From Halieaceae bacterium (GTDB lineage: Bacteria; Pseudomonadota; Gammaproteobacteria; Pseudomonadales; Halieaceae): a DNA stretch of 18,043 nt. The notes beneath the pieces were generated by a model. The model had not been told where the DNA came from, searched no databases, and saw nothing but the letters and a program-made list of their open reading frames with translations. The translations under genes were made by a program, and so were the position numbers. The stretch is taken from positions 207,236 through 225,278 of the forward strand of contig DPGN01000021.1 in assembly GCA_003523185.1 (NCBI GenBank), given 5' to 3'. Below, one piece after another: positions 7,092 through 13,987 of this stretch (position 1 is its first letter; each line of letters begins with the position of its first letter).

Positions 7092-7430
7092 ATGAAAATG
7101 GTAACTGCAGTCATCAAGCCCTTTAAGTTAGACGACGTCCGCGAGGCGTTATCTACGATTGGGGTGCAAGGCATCACGGTCAGCGAGGTCAAAGGCTTCG
7201 GACGACAGAAAGGTCACACCGAGCTCTATCGGGGCGCGGAATACGTGGTCGATTTCTTACCGAAAACCAAAGTCGAGGTCGCTGTCTCAGACGAGATGCT
7301 CGATCAGACCATCGAAGCGATCTCGGGCGCAGCCCAGACCGGCAACATTGGAGACGGCAAGATTTTTGTCACGTCTCTTGAACAGTCCATTCGTATCCGC
7401 ACCGGTGAGACCGGTGTTGATGCGCTCTAA
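7092..7430 (+). CDS. glnK: P-II nitrogen regulatory protein GlnK
   Basis: A 112-residue trimeric signal protein that binds 2-oxoglutarate and ATP/ADP and plugs the AmtB channel when nitrogen is plentiful. The sequence is canonical: MKMVTAVIKPFKLDDVREAL, the T-loop with Tyr51 (uridylylation site) in ELYRGAEYVVDFLPK, the B-loop TGNIGDGKIFV, and the C-loop IRIRTGETG. The start has GGGAG about 8 bases upstream. It sits 40 bases after torF and 18 bases before amtB. The amtB linkage is why I call it GlnK rather than GlnB. Transcription is probably driven by the sigma-54 promoter ahead of torF. Confidence 0.96.
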   Translation: MKMVTAVIKPFKLDDVREALSTIGVQGITVSEVKGFGRQKGHTELYRGAEYVVDFLPKTKVEVAVSDEMLDQTIEAISGAAQTGNIGDGKIFVTSLEQSIRIRTGETGVDAL

Positions 7431-7448
7431 GCTTAAAGGAGAGGCATC

Positions 7449-8681
7449 ATGGAAGTAACAGCTGAATTAAGTTACGCGTTAAACACCTTCTATTTCTTGG
7501 TGTGCGGTGCGTTGGTAATGTGGATGGCGGCAGGGTTCGCCATGCTAGAGGCTGGTCTGGTTCGCAGTAAGAACACGACCGAGATTTTGACAAAGAACGT
7601 CGTACTGTTTGCTATCGCTTGCACTATGTACATGGTTGTTGGCTATGACATCATGTATGGCGGAGGCATTTTCTTGGATGGTCTAGCGGCCGATGGAGTC
7701 ACTGGTGCGGAAGAGCCAGCTGGCTATGCGCCGTCTGCCGACTTTTTCTTCCAAGTAGTGTTCGTCGCTACCGCAATGTCGATCGTATCGGGGGCCGTTG
7801 CTGAGCGTATGAAACTCTTCGCATTCCTCGTTTTCGCTGTAGTTATGACGGCATTTATCTACCCCTTGGAAGGAAGTTGGACATGGGGTGGCAATGACGT
7901 TTTTGGCCTTTACAACCTCGGCGACCTCGGGTTCTTGGATTTCGCGGGATCTGGCATCGTGCACATGGCAGGCGCAGCCGCAGGTGTCGCTGGTGTACTG
8001 ACCATTGGCGCACGAAAGGGTAAGTACTCGGCCGATGGTAAAGTGAATGCGATCCCCGGTGCTAATATGCCTTTGGCCACTTTAGGCACGTTCATTCTTT
8101 GGATGGGTTGGTTCGGCTTCAATGGTGGATCTGTGCTTGCAACCGCGACCGTCGGTGATGCAAACGCCGTTGCGGTTGTATTCTTGAATACTAACGCAGC
8201 TGCCGCAGGCGGATGCATTATTGCTCTACTCGTAGCCAAGTTCGCTTTTGGCAAGGCCGATCTGACCATGGCACTCAACGGTTGTTTGGCGGGCCTGGTG
8301 GCAATCACCGCCGGTCCAGACACGCCATCTCCCTTGGGCGCTACCATTATTGGTGGTCTCGGCGGAGCTTTAGTGGTCGCCTCCATTGTCACGCTAGACA
8401 AGTTGAAGTTCGACGACCCCGTTGGTGCAATTTCGGTACACGGTGTCGTTGGTCTACTAGGTCTGTTAGCAGTGCCATTCACTAACTCTGATGCAACTAT
8501 CTCAGGTCAGCTAATTGGCGCCGCCACCATCTTTGGCTGGGTTTTTGTCACTTCGTTTATCGCTTTCAAGGCTATTGGGGTTGTCATGCCAGTCCGAGTA
8601 TCTGAGGAAGAGGAGTACGAAGGATCCGATATTGCTGAGTGTGGTCTTGAGGCCTACCCAGAGTTTACTACCGCCCGCTAG
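7449..8681 (+). CDS. amtB: Ammonium channel/transporter AmtB
   Basis: A 410-residue inner-membrane Amt/Rh-family protein that conducts ammonium into the cytoplasm as a trimer. It shows about eleven hydrophobic helices, the pore twin histidines His172 (GSGIVHMAGAAAG) and His331 (SVHGVVGLLG), the signature LGTFILWMGWFGFNGGS (residues 212-228), and AERMKLFAF. Mature N-terminal residues (ELSYALNTFYFLVCGALVMWMAAGFAMLEAG) begin almost at the initiator, so there is no cleavable leader of the kind found in E. coli AmtB. The C-terminal tail SDIAECGLEAYPEF matches the cytoplasmic tail that GlnK contacts. The start has AAAGGAG at good spacing, 18 bases after glnK, implying translational linkage. A strong terminator follows. 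Confidence 0.96.
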   Translation: MEVTAELSYALNTFYFLVCGALVMWMAAGFAMLEAGLVRSKNTTEILTKNVVLFAIACTMYMVVGYDIMYGGGIFLDGLAADGVTGAEEPAGYAPSADFFFQVVFVATAMSIVSGAVAERMKLFAFLVFAVVMTAFIYPLEGSWTWGGNDVFGLYNLGDLGFLDFAGSGIVHMAGAAAGVAGVLTIGARKGKYSADGKVNAIPGANMPLATLGTFILWMGWFGFNGGSVLATATVGDANAVAVVFLNTNAAAAGGCIIALLVAKFAFGKADLTMALNGCLAGLVAITAGPDTPSPLGATIIGGLGGALVVASIVTLDKLKFDDPVGAISVHGVVGLLGLLAVPFTNSDATISGQLIGAATIFGWVFVTSFIAFKAIGVVMPVRVSEEEEYEGSDIAECGLEAYPEFTTAR

Positions 8682-8699
8682 ATGTTTGAGTGAGACGTT

Positions 8700-8725
8700 G
8701 GGGGAGCTTTGCTCCCCCTTTTTTT
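8700..8725 (+). terminator. Intrinsic terminator of torF-glnK-amtB
   Basis: GGGGGAGC (8700-8707), loop TTT and GCTCCCCC (8711-8718) form a perfect 8-bp GC-rich stem followed by seven T. It lies 18 bases after the amtB stop and should end the nitrogen operon cleanly. Confidence 0.95.
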
Positions 8726-8738
8726 ATCTGAAAAAGCA

Positions 8739-8897
8739 TGGACAGCGTGACTTCCGCATCCAAAACTTACCTTGTAAACGGCGCGCATTACGATATCGGG
8801 TCGCAAACGACGCCTGTTAGGGTTAGCGTGATGTTTTTCTTAGATCGTAAGGGACGCCCCTATGTTCTCAAGCGTTTGCGCTGCCATTGCCTCTAAA
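8739..8897 (+). CDS. Possible 52-residue small ORF overlapping the CinA-like gene
   Basis: An ATG-started frame fills the gap between the amtB terminator and the CinA-like gene, and overlaps that gene's first 36 bases in another frame. The product begins MDSVTSASKTYLVNGAHYD and continues VRVSVMFFLDRKGRPYVLKRL, ending HCL. The mix of hydrophobic strands and basic residues looks protein-like. However, the start has no clear Shine-Dalgarno sequence and I recognise no family. It could be a short leader peptide whose translation feeds into the CinA-like gene, or chance. The same interval must hold the promoter of the CinA-like gene, which I could not identify. Confidence 0.25.
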
Positions 8898-9362
8898 TTA
8901 GTTGCCAGTGGACACTCTGTCTCGGTCGCCGAGTCTTCAACCGGAGGGCTTATCGCGGCAAACCTTTTATCCGTTGCTGGCGCATCCAGCTACTTTCGCG
9001 GAGGTAGCGTTATTTACACTCGCGAATCGCGACACGCTTTTCTTGACCTTGATGTGATCAAACTGAAAAGACTTAAACCCCTAACGGAGCCCATGGTGGC
9101 TGAGTTCGCTCATGCAGCAAGACTGAAGCTTGATGCCACCTGGGGCATCGCGGAGCTCGGCGCCGCTGGGCCAGCAGGGACGCCATATGGACATGCGCCC
9201 GGCACCAGCGTCATTGGCATCAGTGGCCCCATCAACGCTTCCATCACAGTAGAGACATTCTCGGAGAACCGTGAAGAAAACATGGCCCGATTCACCGAGG
9301 CTGCACTGACACTTTTCAACACCACGTTGATGCGATCTCTTGAGAGCACGTCAAAAGTTTGA
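8862..9362 (+). CDS. CinA C-terminal domain protein, divergent PncC-like amidase
   Basis: A 166-residue stand-alone CinA-C domain. Well-studied members (PncC) deamidate nicotinamide mononucleotide in the pyridine nucleotide cycle. Family marks are AESSTGG at 23-29, SVAGASSYFRGGSVIYT at 37-53, and GAAGPAG...APGTSVIGISGP at 100-123. It departs from E. coli PncC as I remember it: Ser27 replaces Cys in AESCTGG, Arg57 stands where YSNEAK has Lys, and LGAAGP replaces TGIAGP. The ATWGIAELGAAGP and ENREENMARFTEAAL segments recall a separate CinA-like subgroup, so NMN amidase activity is not assured. The ATG at 8862 has AAGGGA about 8 bases upstream, and an in-frame stop just before it excludes an earlier start. 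No recA or MoaB-like N-terminal domain is nearby. Confidence 0.85.
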   Translation: MFSSVCAAIASKLVASGHSVSVAESSTGGLIAANLLSVAGASSYFRGGSVIYTRESRHAFLDLDVIKLKRLKPLTEPMVAEFAHAARLKLDATWGIAELGAAGPAGTPYGHAPGTSVIGISGPINASITVETFSENREENMARFTEAALTLFNTTLMRSLESTSKV

Positions 9363-9419
9363 ATAGCCACGGTTGCCCGTTCGTTTCGAAAGCTCACTTG
9401 GTTACCTCGATCACTGATT

Positions 9420-9455
9420 AGAAATACCGATCGAGTTCGACAGATATTCCGATTG
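9420..9455. repeat. Pair of direct repeats upstream of katG, operator-like
   Basis: AGAAATACCGATCG (9420-9433) and AGATATTCCGATTG (9442-9455) match at 11 of 14 positions with a 22-bp period, so they lie on the same DNA face. The second copy overlaps the candidate -35 of katG (9453-9458). This is where an activator such as OxyR commonly binds, but the match to the E. coli OxyR consensus is weak. Confidence 0.45.
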
Positions 9456-9482
9456 GAACACCACCGACAAGAGGAATAGATT
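9453..9482 (+). promoter_or_regulatory. Candidate sigma-70 promoter for katG
   Basis: TTGGAA (9453-9458), an 18-base spacer and TAGATT (9477-9482) each match the consensus hexamers at 4 of 6 positions. Transcription would begin near 9489, leaving a leader of about 60 bases. The imperfect boxes would suit an activator-dependent promoter. No other good pair is visible between 9363 and 9552. Confidence 0.35.
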
Positions 9483-9552
9483 AGTTGTTATGGGAGGACT
9501 GGTTTTAGTCTGTTCCCAAAAAAACAATAAGTCTCTTTTGGAGGTGGTATTT

Positions 9553-11805
9553 ATGAAAGCTCTCAAGCTCGCCGTTGCAGGCCTCGCGGTTTTCACCGCA
9601 ATGTCGGCACCGGTTCAGGCAGAAAACACATTCGCCAAGCCCCCTAAGTTCTGGTGGCCTGATCGTATTGACTTGACTCCGCTGCGTCAGCACGCACCCG
9701 AGTCAAATCCTTACGGGGCGGACTTTAATTACGCGGAAGCGTTTGCTCAGGTTGATATGAACGCCTTGAAGGCCGATATCCGTGCAACGCTGACAGATTC
9801 ACAAGACTGGTGGCCTGCTGATTACGGTCATTACGGTCCCTTCTTTATCCGTATGGCCTGGCATAGCGCAGGTACTTACCGTGTGGCCGATGGCCGAGGT
9901 GGTGCTGGTGGTGGTCAGATGCGATTCGAGCCGCTCAACAGCTGGCCTGATAACGGCAACCTTGACAAAGCACGTCGTCTACTCTGGCCAGTAAAAAAGG
10001 CTTACGGCGCCAACGTCAGCTGGGCGGATCTCATGATCCTCGCTGGCAACGTGGCCATGGAGGATATGGGCTTTAAAACATTTGGTTTTGCAGGTGGTCG
10101 TACCGACGACTGGGAACCCGATCTTGTTTACTGGGGTCCCGAAAAGGTTATGCTCGCCGATGAGCGTTACACGGGTGATCGCAAGTTAGATAGCCCGCTC
10201 GCTGCGGTTCAAATGGGTCTGATCTACGTAAATCCAGAGGGCCCCAATGGCAACCCGGATCCAGCGCTGGCGGCGCATGATATTCGCGATACATTTGGTC
10301 GAATGGCCATGAATGATGCGGAAACTGTGGCGCTTATCGCGGGTGGTCACACCTTCGGTAAGGCTCACGGCGCGCACAAGCCGGGCGAGTGTGTGAGCGT
10401 TGAGCCCGCAGGCGAGGCTCTGGAAGAGCAAGGCTTTGGCTGGAACAACCGTTGCGGCAAAGGTCACTCAGAAGACACGGTTACATCGGGTTTTGAGGGT
10501 GCGTGGACTGCGTCACCCACCCGCTGGAGCATGATGTATCTAGCAAACCTCTTTGCGTTCGATTGGGAAATGACCAAGAGCCCTGCCGGTGCCATCCAAT
10601 GGGTACCTGTGGACGGTCAGGCTGAGGGCACAGTTCCTGATGCGCACCTTGCGGATGTGAAGCATGCACCGATCATGTTCACCACAGACCTGTCTTTGAA
10701 GGCCGATCCAGCGTATCGAGCGGTCTCTAAGCGATTCCTTGAGAACCCATCCGAGTTTGAAGATGCGTTCGCGCGTGCTTGGTTCAAACTGACTCACCGG
10801 GACATGGGCCCTCGAGCTCGATACGTGGGGTCGGATGTGCCAGCTGAAGTGCTTCTTTGGCAGGATCCAATCCCTGCGGTTGATCACGCGTTGGTTGACG
10901 CGAAAGACGTGAAGAAGCTTAAGAAGGCAATTCTTACGTCGGGCGCAAGCGAAGCTGCTCTCATTAAAGCGGCCTGGGCTTCAGCGTCATCGTATCGGGA
11001 CAGCGATATGCGTGGTGGTGCCAATGGTGCTCGAATTCGCTTGGCACCAATGAACAGCTGGGACGTAAACGATACCGATGAGCTCGCAGCGACACTCTCT
11101 GCCCTGGAGAGCGTGCAAAGCAAATTCAACGCGAAGGCCCGCGGTGGCAAGCAAATCAGCATGGCTGACATGATTGTCTTGGGCGGTGCGGCTGCTATCG
11201 AGAGTGCGGCTGCGAAGCGTGGCCACAACCTTGAGATAGCGTTTGTACCCGGTCGTATGGATGCATCGCAAGCCGAGACCGACGTTGCTTCATTTGGTGC
11301 ACTAGAGCCCGTTGCTGACGGATTCCGCAATTACTACGATGCGGATCGTAACTACATGTCACCTGTTGGTGCGATGATCGATAAGGCGAGTTTGCTTGAC
11401 CTCACAGTGCCTGAGATGACCGCGCTCACCGGTGGCTTGCGTGTACTGGGTGCTAATGCCGGTGGTTCGTCACATGGTGTGTTGACTGATCGCGAAGGCG
11501 AACTCAGTAATGACTTCTTCGTGAATCTGCTAGGCATGGGTGTCGAGTGGACTGCGTCGACGGAGTTCCCAGGTGTGTACGTTGCGACTGACCGTGAGAC
11601 AGGGGATCGTCGATGGACGGCCACGCCCGTTGATCTGATGTTCGGATCAAGTTCCGAGCTGCGATCAATCTCTGAGGTTTACGGAGCGGATGACGGCGAG
11701 GCAAAGTTCGTCAGTGATTTTGCCGCGGCATGGACCAAGGTCATGCAGTCTGACCGCTTTGATCTTGAGGCAGTCAGCTCTAAAGGTTCGGTCGCGAACC
11801 GCTGA
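9553..11805 (+). CDS. katG: Catalase-peroxidase with signal peptide (periplasmic KatG)
   Basis: A 750-residue bifunctional heme catalase-peroxidase that removes hydrogen peroxide. Distal-site residues are Arg100, Trp103 and His104 in FFIRMAWHSAGTYR. The catalase-specific Trp-Tyr-Met crosslink residues are present: Trp103, Tyr225 in MGLIYVNPEGPNG, and Met251 in DTFGRMAMNDAET. The proximal heme ligand is His266 in GGHTFGKAHGA. The duplicated C-terminal peroxidase-like domain, usually heme-free, follows from about residue 440. Unlike ordinary cytoplasmic KatG, residues 1-23 form a Sec-type signal peptide (MKALKLAVAGLAVF...PVQA before EN). The ATG at 9553 has GGAGGTGG 7 bases upstream; an earlier in-frame ATG (9490) would only add 21 residues ahead of the signal and lacks support. 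It is probably monocistronic, with its own terminator. Confidence 0.95.
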   Translation: MKALKLAVAGLAVFTAMSAPVQAENTFAKPPKFWWPDRIDLTPLRQHAPESNPYGADFNYAEAFAQVDMNALKADIRATLTDSQDWWPADYGHYGPFFIRMAWHSAGTYRVADGRGGAGGGQMRFEPLNSWPDNGNLDKARRLLWPVKKAYGANVSWADLMILAGNVAMEDMGFKTFGFAGGRTDDWEPDLVYWGPEKVMLADERYTGDRKLDSPLAAVQMGLIYVNPEGPNGNPDPALAAHDIRDTFGRMAMNDAETVALIAGGHTFGKAHGAHKPGECVSVEPAGEALEEQGFGWNNRCGKGHSEDTVTSGFEGAWTASPTRWSMMYLANLFAFDWEMTKSPAGAIQWVPVDGQAEGTVPDAHLADVKHAPIMFTTDLSLKADPAYRAVSKRFLENPSEFEDAFARAWFKLTHRDMGPRARYVGSDVPAEVLLWQDPIPAVDHALVDAKDVKKLKKAILTSGASEAALIKAAWASASSYRDSDMRGGANGARIRLAPMNSWDVNDTDELAATLSALESVQSKFNAKARGGKQISMADMIVLGGAAAIESAAAKRGHNLEIAFVPGRMDASQAETDVASFGALEPVADGFRNYYDADRNYMSPVGAMIDKASLLDLTVPEMTALTGGLRVLGANAGGSSHGVLTDREGELSNDFFVNLLGMGVEWTASTEFPGVYVATDRETGDRRWTATPVDLMFGSSSELRSISEVYGADDGEAKFVSDFAAAWTKVMQSDRFDLEAVSSKGSVANR

Positions 11806-11827
11806 TCAATCAGTCCGAAAATCGAAA

Positions 11828-11853
11828 CCCGGCTTAATTGCCGGGTTTTTTTT
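11828..11853 (+). terminator. Intrinsic terminator of katG
   Basis: CCCGGC (11828-11833), loop TTAATT and GCCGGG (11840-11845) form a perfect stem, extended by flanking A-T pairs, with eight T after it. It starts 22 bases after the katG stop and separates katG from glnB. Confidence 0.95.
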
Positions 11854-11882
11854 ATCTGCGGCATTAACTCCTGCCACGTTAC

Positions 11883-11911
11883 TTCATAAACGCAGCCGCA
11901 TACGCCATACT
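11883..11911 (+). promoter_or_regulatory. Candidate sigma-70 promoter for glnB
   Basis: TTCATA (11883-11888), a 17-base spacer and CATACT (11906-11911) each match consensus at 4 of 6 positions. They lie between the katG terminator and the glnB start. No NtrC or sigma-54 element is visible here, in contrast to the glnK-amtB unit. Confidence 0.4.
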
Positions 11912-11963
11912 CTGCCAACGACGGCGCTCAGCCGTGAAGAAAAAAAATAGGTGTGAGGTTTTC

Positions 11964-12302
11964 ATGAAGTTAGTCACCGCAATTATTAAGCCCTTCAAGC
12001 TGGATGATGTTAGAAGTGCGCTTTCAGAGATTGGTGTGCAGGGGGTAACGGTTACCGAAGTGAAGGGTTTTGGTCGCCAGCGCGGGCATACCGAGCTCTA
12101 TCGAGGAGCAGAGTACGTCGTCGATTTTCTCCCGAAGCTAAAGCTGGAGATCGCAACGTCGGCCGAACAGCTAGATCAAATCGTCGACACGATAATTTCT
12201 GCCGCGAGTACCGGGAAGATCGGCGATGGCAAGATCTTTGTTTCGGAGTTGGAGCAGGTCGTTCGTATTCGCACCGGTGAAACGGGCGAGGAAGCAATCT
12301 AA
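11964..12302 (+). CDS. glnB: P-II nitrogen regulatory protein GlnB
   Basis: A second 112-residue P-II protein in the window. It has MKLVTAIIKPFKLDDVRSAL, T-loop Tyr51 in ELYRGAEYVVDFLPK, B-loop TGKIGDGKIFV and C-loop VRIRTGETG, so 2-oxoglutarate/ATP binding and uridylylation by GlnD should be intact. It lacks a linked amtB and stands alone, so I assign it as GlnB, the general P-II that signals to NtrB and glutamine synthetase adenylylation. The GlnB/GlnK split rests on context. An upstream in-frame ATG at 11934 would add ten unlikely residues; ATG 11964 has GAGG 7 bases upstream and gives the invariant family N-terminus. It converges on yigB, with 18 bases between the stops. Confidence 0.93.
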   Translation: MKLVTAIIKPFKLDDVRSALSEIGVQGVTVTEVKGFGRQRGHTELYRGAEYVVDFLPKLKLEIATSAEQLDQIVDTIISAASTGKIGDGKIFVSELEQVVRIRTGETGEEAI

Positions 12303-12316
12303 GCAATCGCTTCTTT

Positions 12317-12341
12317 CAGCTTAGTGCCTGTTGCTAAGCTG
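12317..12341. other. Hairpin between convergent glnB and yigB
   Basis: CAGCTTAG (12317-12324), a 9-base loop and CTAAGCTG (12334-12341) form a perfect 8-bp inverted repeat that includes the yigB stop codon. It could slow transcription from both sides, but neither side has a T tract, so it is not a standard intrinsic terminator. Confidence 0.4.
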
Positions 12342-13016
12342 CTGAATCATTGAAGGGAGCTCTGATAGGGCTCCTACTTCATTAACTCCTAATGTGTTTT
12401 GTTCCTTATCAGGGTTGTACCAAATAGGTGTTACTCCAGCATTGATCGCACCCTGAACGTCATTTTCAAGACTGTCGCCTATGTGGATAACGTCGCTTGA
12501 TTGACAGCCAAGTTTTTCCCAGGTGAGGTCGAAAATGCCTCTATCCGGTTTTGCTATTCCGGCTTCGTCGGCCCGAATCGAAAGGTCAAAATAGGGCCCG
12601 ATCCCGGTCTTGAAAACATCCGCATTACCATTGGTAATGGCTACGACAGTGTAGGACTCCGAGACGCTTTCGAGCATGGGAATTGTCTCTTGAAACAGAA
12701 TTACGTCATTTCTTTTTGCCATAAAGGCTTCGAACGCCATCCTTGCGGATTCATCGGCCTCTGCCGGCGCGATATCGAGAGACAGTAAGAGCCTATACAT
12801 CACTTCAATTCGCAGCGCTGTTACATCACCCACGATGGACGGCGCATCGGTAAGAATCTGCTTTCTACAAACGAAGATTTGGTCCCGGGTAAAGCGCTCG
12901 GTGAGATCGGGGTAGCGCTGGGCGAGTGCCAACCATTGCGCTTTGTCAGCGGCGATGAGGGCAGGTCTTGGATCCCAGAGTGTATCGTCAAGATCGAATG
13001 AGAGGGTTGTGATCAT
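12321..13016 (-). CDS. yigB: HAD-superfamily hydrolase, YigB-like phosphatase
   Basis: A 231-residue cytoplasmic phosphatase. HAD motifs are in order: motif I FDLDDT with nucleophile Asp8 and acid/base Asp10, motif II Thr128 in VAITNGN, motif III Lys156 in GIAKPDRGIF, and motif IV IHIGDSLENDV with Asp181 and Asp186. The alpha-helical cap lies between motifs I and II. The adjacent xerC-DUF484-dapF order matches E. coli, where YigB dephosphorylates FMN and the riboflavin intermediate 5-amino-6-(5-phosphoribitylamino)uracil. The symbol therefore rests on synteny plus family, and the substrate is not proven here. Its ATG overlaps the xerC TGA (ATGA), so translation is coupled. It is the last gene of the lptM-led operon. 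Confidence 0.85.
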   Translation of the reverse strand: MITTLSFDLDDTLWDPRPALIAADKAQWLALAQRYPDLTERFTRDQIFVCRKQILTDAPSIVGDVTALRIEVMYRLLLSLDIAPAEADESARMAFEAFMAKRNDVILFQETIPMLESVSESYTVVAITNGNADVFKTGIGPYFDLSIRADEAGIAKPDRGIFDLTWEKLGCQSSDVIHIGDSLENDVQGAINAGVTPIWYNPDKEQNTLGVNEVGALSELPSMIQQLSNRH

Positions 13017-13987
13017 GAGTCCGTATTTCGCTTGCCGCGCTTTTGTGCCCGCGGGTGCGCCTGATCATAGACTTTGGCAAGGTGCTGAAAATCGAGATGG
13101 GTATAAATCTGGGTCGTTGCAATGTTGGCGTGTCCCAGGAGCTCTTGTACCGCGCGCAAGTCGCCACTGGACTCCAATAGATGGCTTGCAAAAGCGTGAC
13201 GCAACACGTGCGGGTGCACGCGTTGGGTCATGCCGTGTTTAATTGCTAGCTGACGAATTCTATCTTGTACGGCTCTTGGACTGATTCGCGTTCCGCGTTG
13301 AGTAACGAAAAGCGGCGAGTGGTAGCCAAGCACTTCGTCCCCCATTGGTCGATATTTCATCCACTCTGCCAAGGCAGCCAACGCAGGGCCACCTACGGGA
13401 ACAACGCGGGTTTTCTGGCCCTTACCAATAACCGTAATGATCTTATCGGTTCTGTCGAGATCGTTGAGATTCGCACCCACCAATTCCGACAGTCGCAAAC
13501 CGGCTGAGTAGAGGAGCTCTGCCATCGCCAGGTCACGTGCCATCAACGCGGTTTCGCTGTGGTGGTTTAGCAGTTGATTGACCTGATCGGGCTCGAGACT
13601 TTTTGGAAGTGTTCGAGGTGTTCTTGGCGCTTTGACGCCTGCCGTTGGATCGTCGAGATCCGAGCGCGTGCGCGCCAAGAATTTATACAGTGATCGCGTC
13701 GATGATAGATGCCGCTGAATTGACGTTGCCGAGAGTTTTTCTCTACTCAAGGTCGCTACCCACTGGCGAAGAAGCGATTGATTGAGCCGGGTTATGTCAT
13801 CGATCGCATGTGCGCTGCAAAACTCAATGAGCTTACTCAGGTCGCGCCGATAGTTCTTTACGGTGTGCGCTGAGTAGCCTCGGACAACTTCAATATATTG
13901 TAAGTAGTGGTCAACTGCCTGATTGAGATTATTCTCAGCCAAAGGATTAATCCGAAGCTCGGTTGATCGGAAGGCTGCCGATAACAT
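13013..13987 (-). CDS. xerC: Tyrosine recombinase XerC
   Basis: Site-specific recombinase that, with XerD, resolves chromosome dimers at dif. It has an N-terminal SAM-like DNA-binding domain (about residues 20-110: VVRGYSAHTVKNYRRDL, LSSTRSLYKFL) and a C-terminal catalytic domain. All catalytic residues are visible: Arg165 in AGLRLSEL, Lys189 in IGKGQKTRVVP, His260 and Arg263 in HPHVLRHAFASH, His286 in LLGHANIATTQ and nucleophile Tyr295 in IYTHLDF. The ending YDQAHPRAQKRGK closely resembles E. coli XerC. The 324-residue form begins at ATG 13987 and overlaps the DUF484 gene by 41 bases. The first 15 residues look dispensable, and a TTG at 13942 (309 residues) is an alternative start; neither has a well-spaced ribosome site. 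Confidence 0.94.
   Translation of the reverse strand: MLSAAFRSTELRINPLAENNLNQAVDHYLQYIEVVRGYSAHTVKNYRRDLSKLIEFCSAHAIDDITRLNQSLLRQWVATLSREKLSATSIQRHLSSTRSLYKFLARTRSDLDDPTAGVKAPRTPRTLPKSLEPDQVNQLLNHHSETALMARDLAMAELLYSAGLRLSELVGANLNDLDRTDKIITVIGKGQKTRVVPVGGPALAALAEWMKYRPMGDEVLGYHSPLFVTQRGTRISPRAVQDRIRQLAIKHGMTQRVHPHVLRHAFASHLLESSGDLRAVQELLGHANIATTQIYTHLDFQHLAKVYDQAHPRAQKRGKRNTDS

Noticed and set aside
7910..8482. 190-codon open frame on the minus strand inside amtB
   Set aside because: It lies entirely opposite the well-supported amtB, with low-complexity Pro/Ala/Thr-rich product and no family resemblance; a shadow frame.
9420..9455. katG repeats called as a definite OxyR site
   Set aside because: Agreement with the E. 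coli ATAG/CTAT consensus is too low to name the regulator; kept only as an operator-like repeat.
9490..9552. Upstream ATG extending katG by 21 residues
   Set aside because: It would bury the signal peptide behind non-conserved residues, while ATG 9553 has a near-perfect ribosome site.
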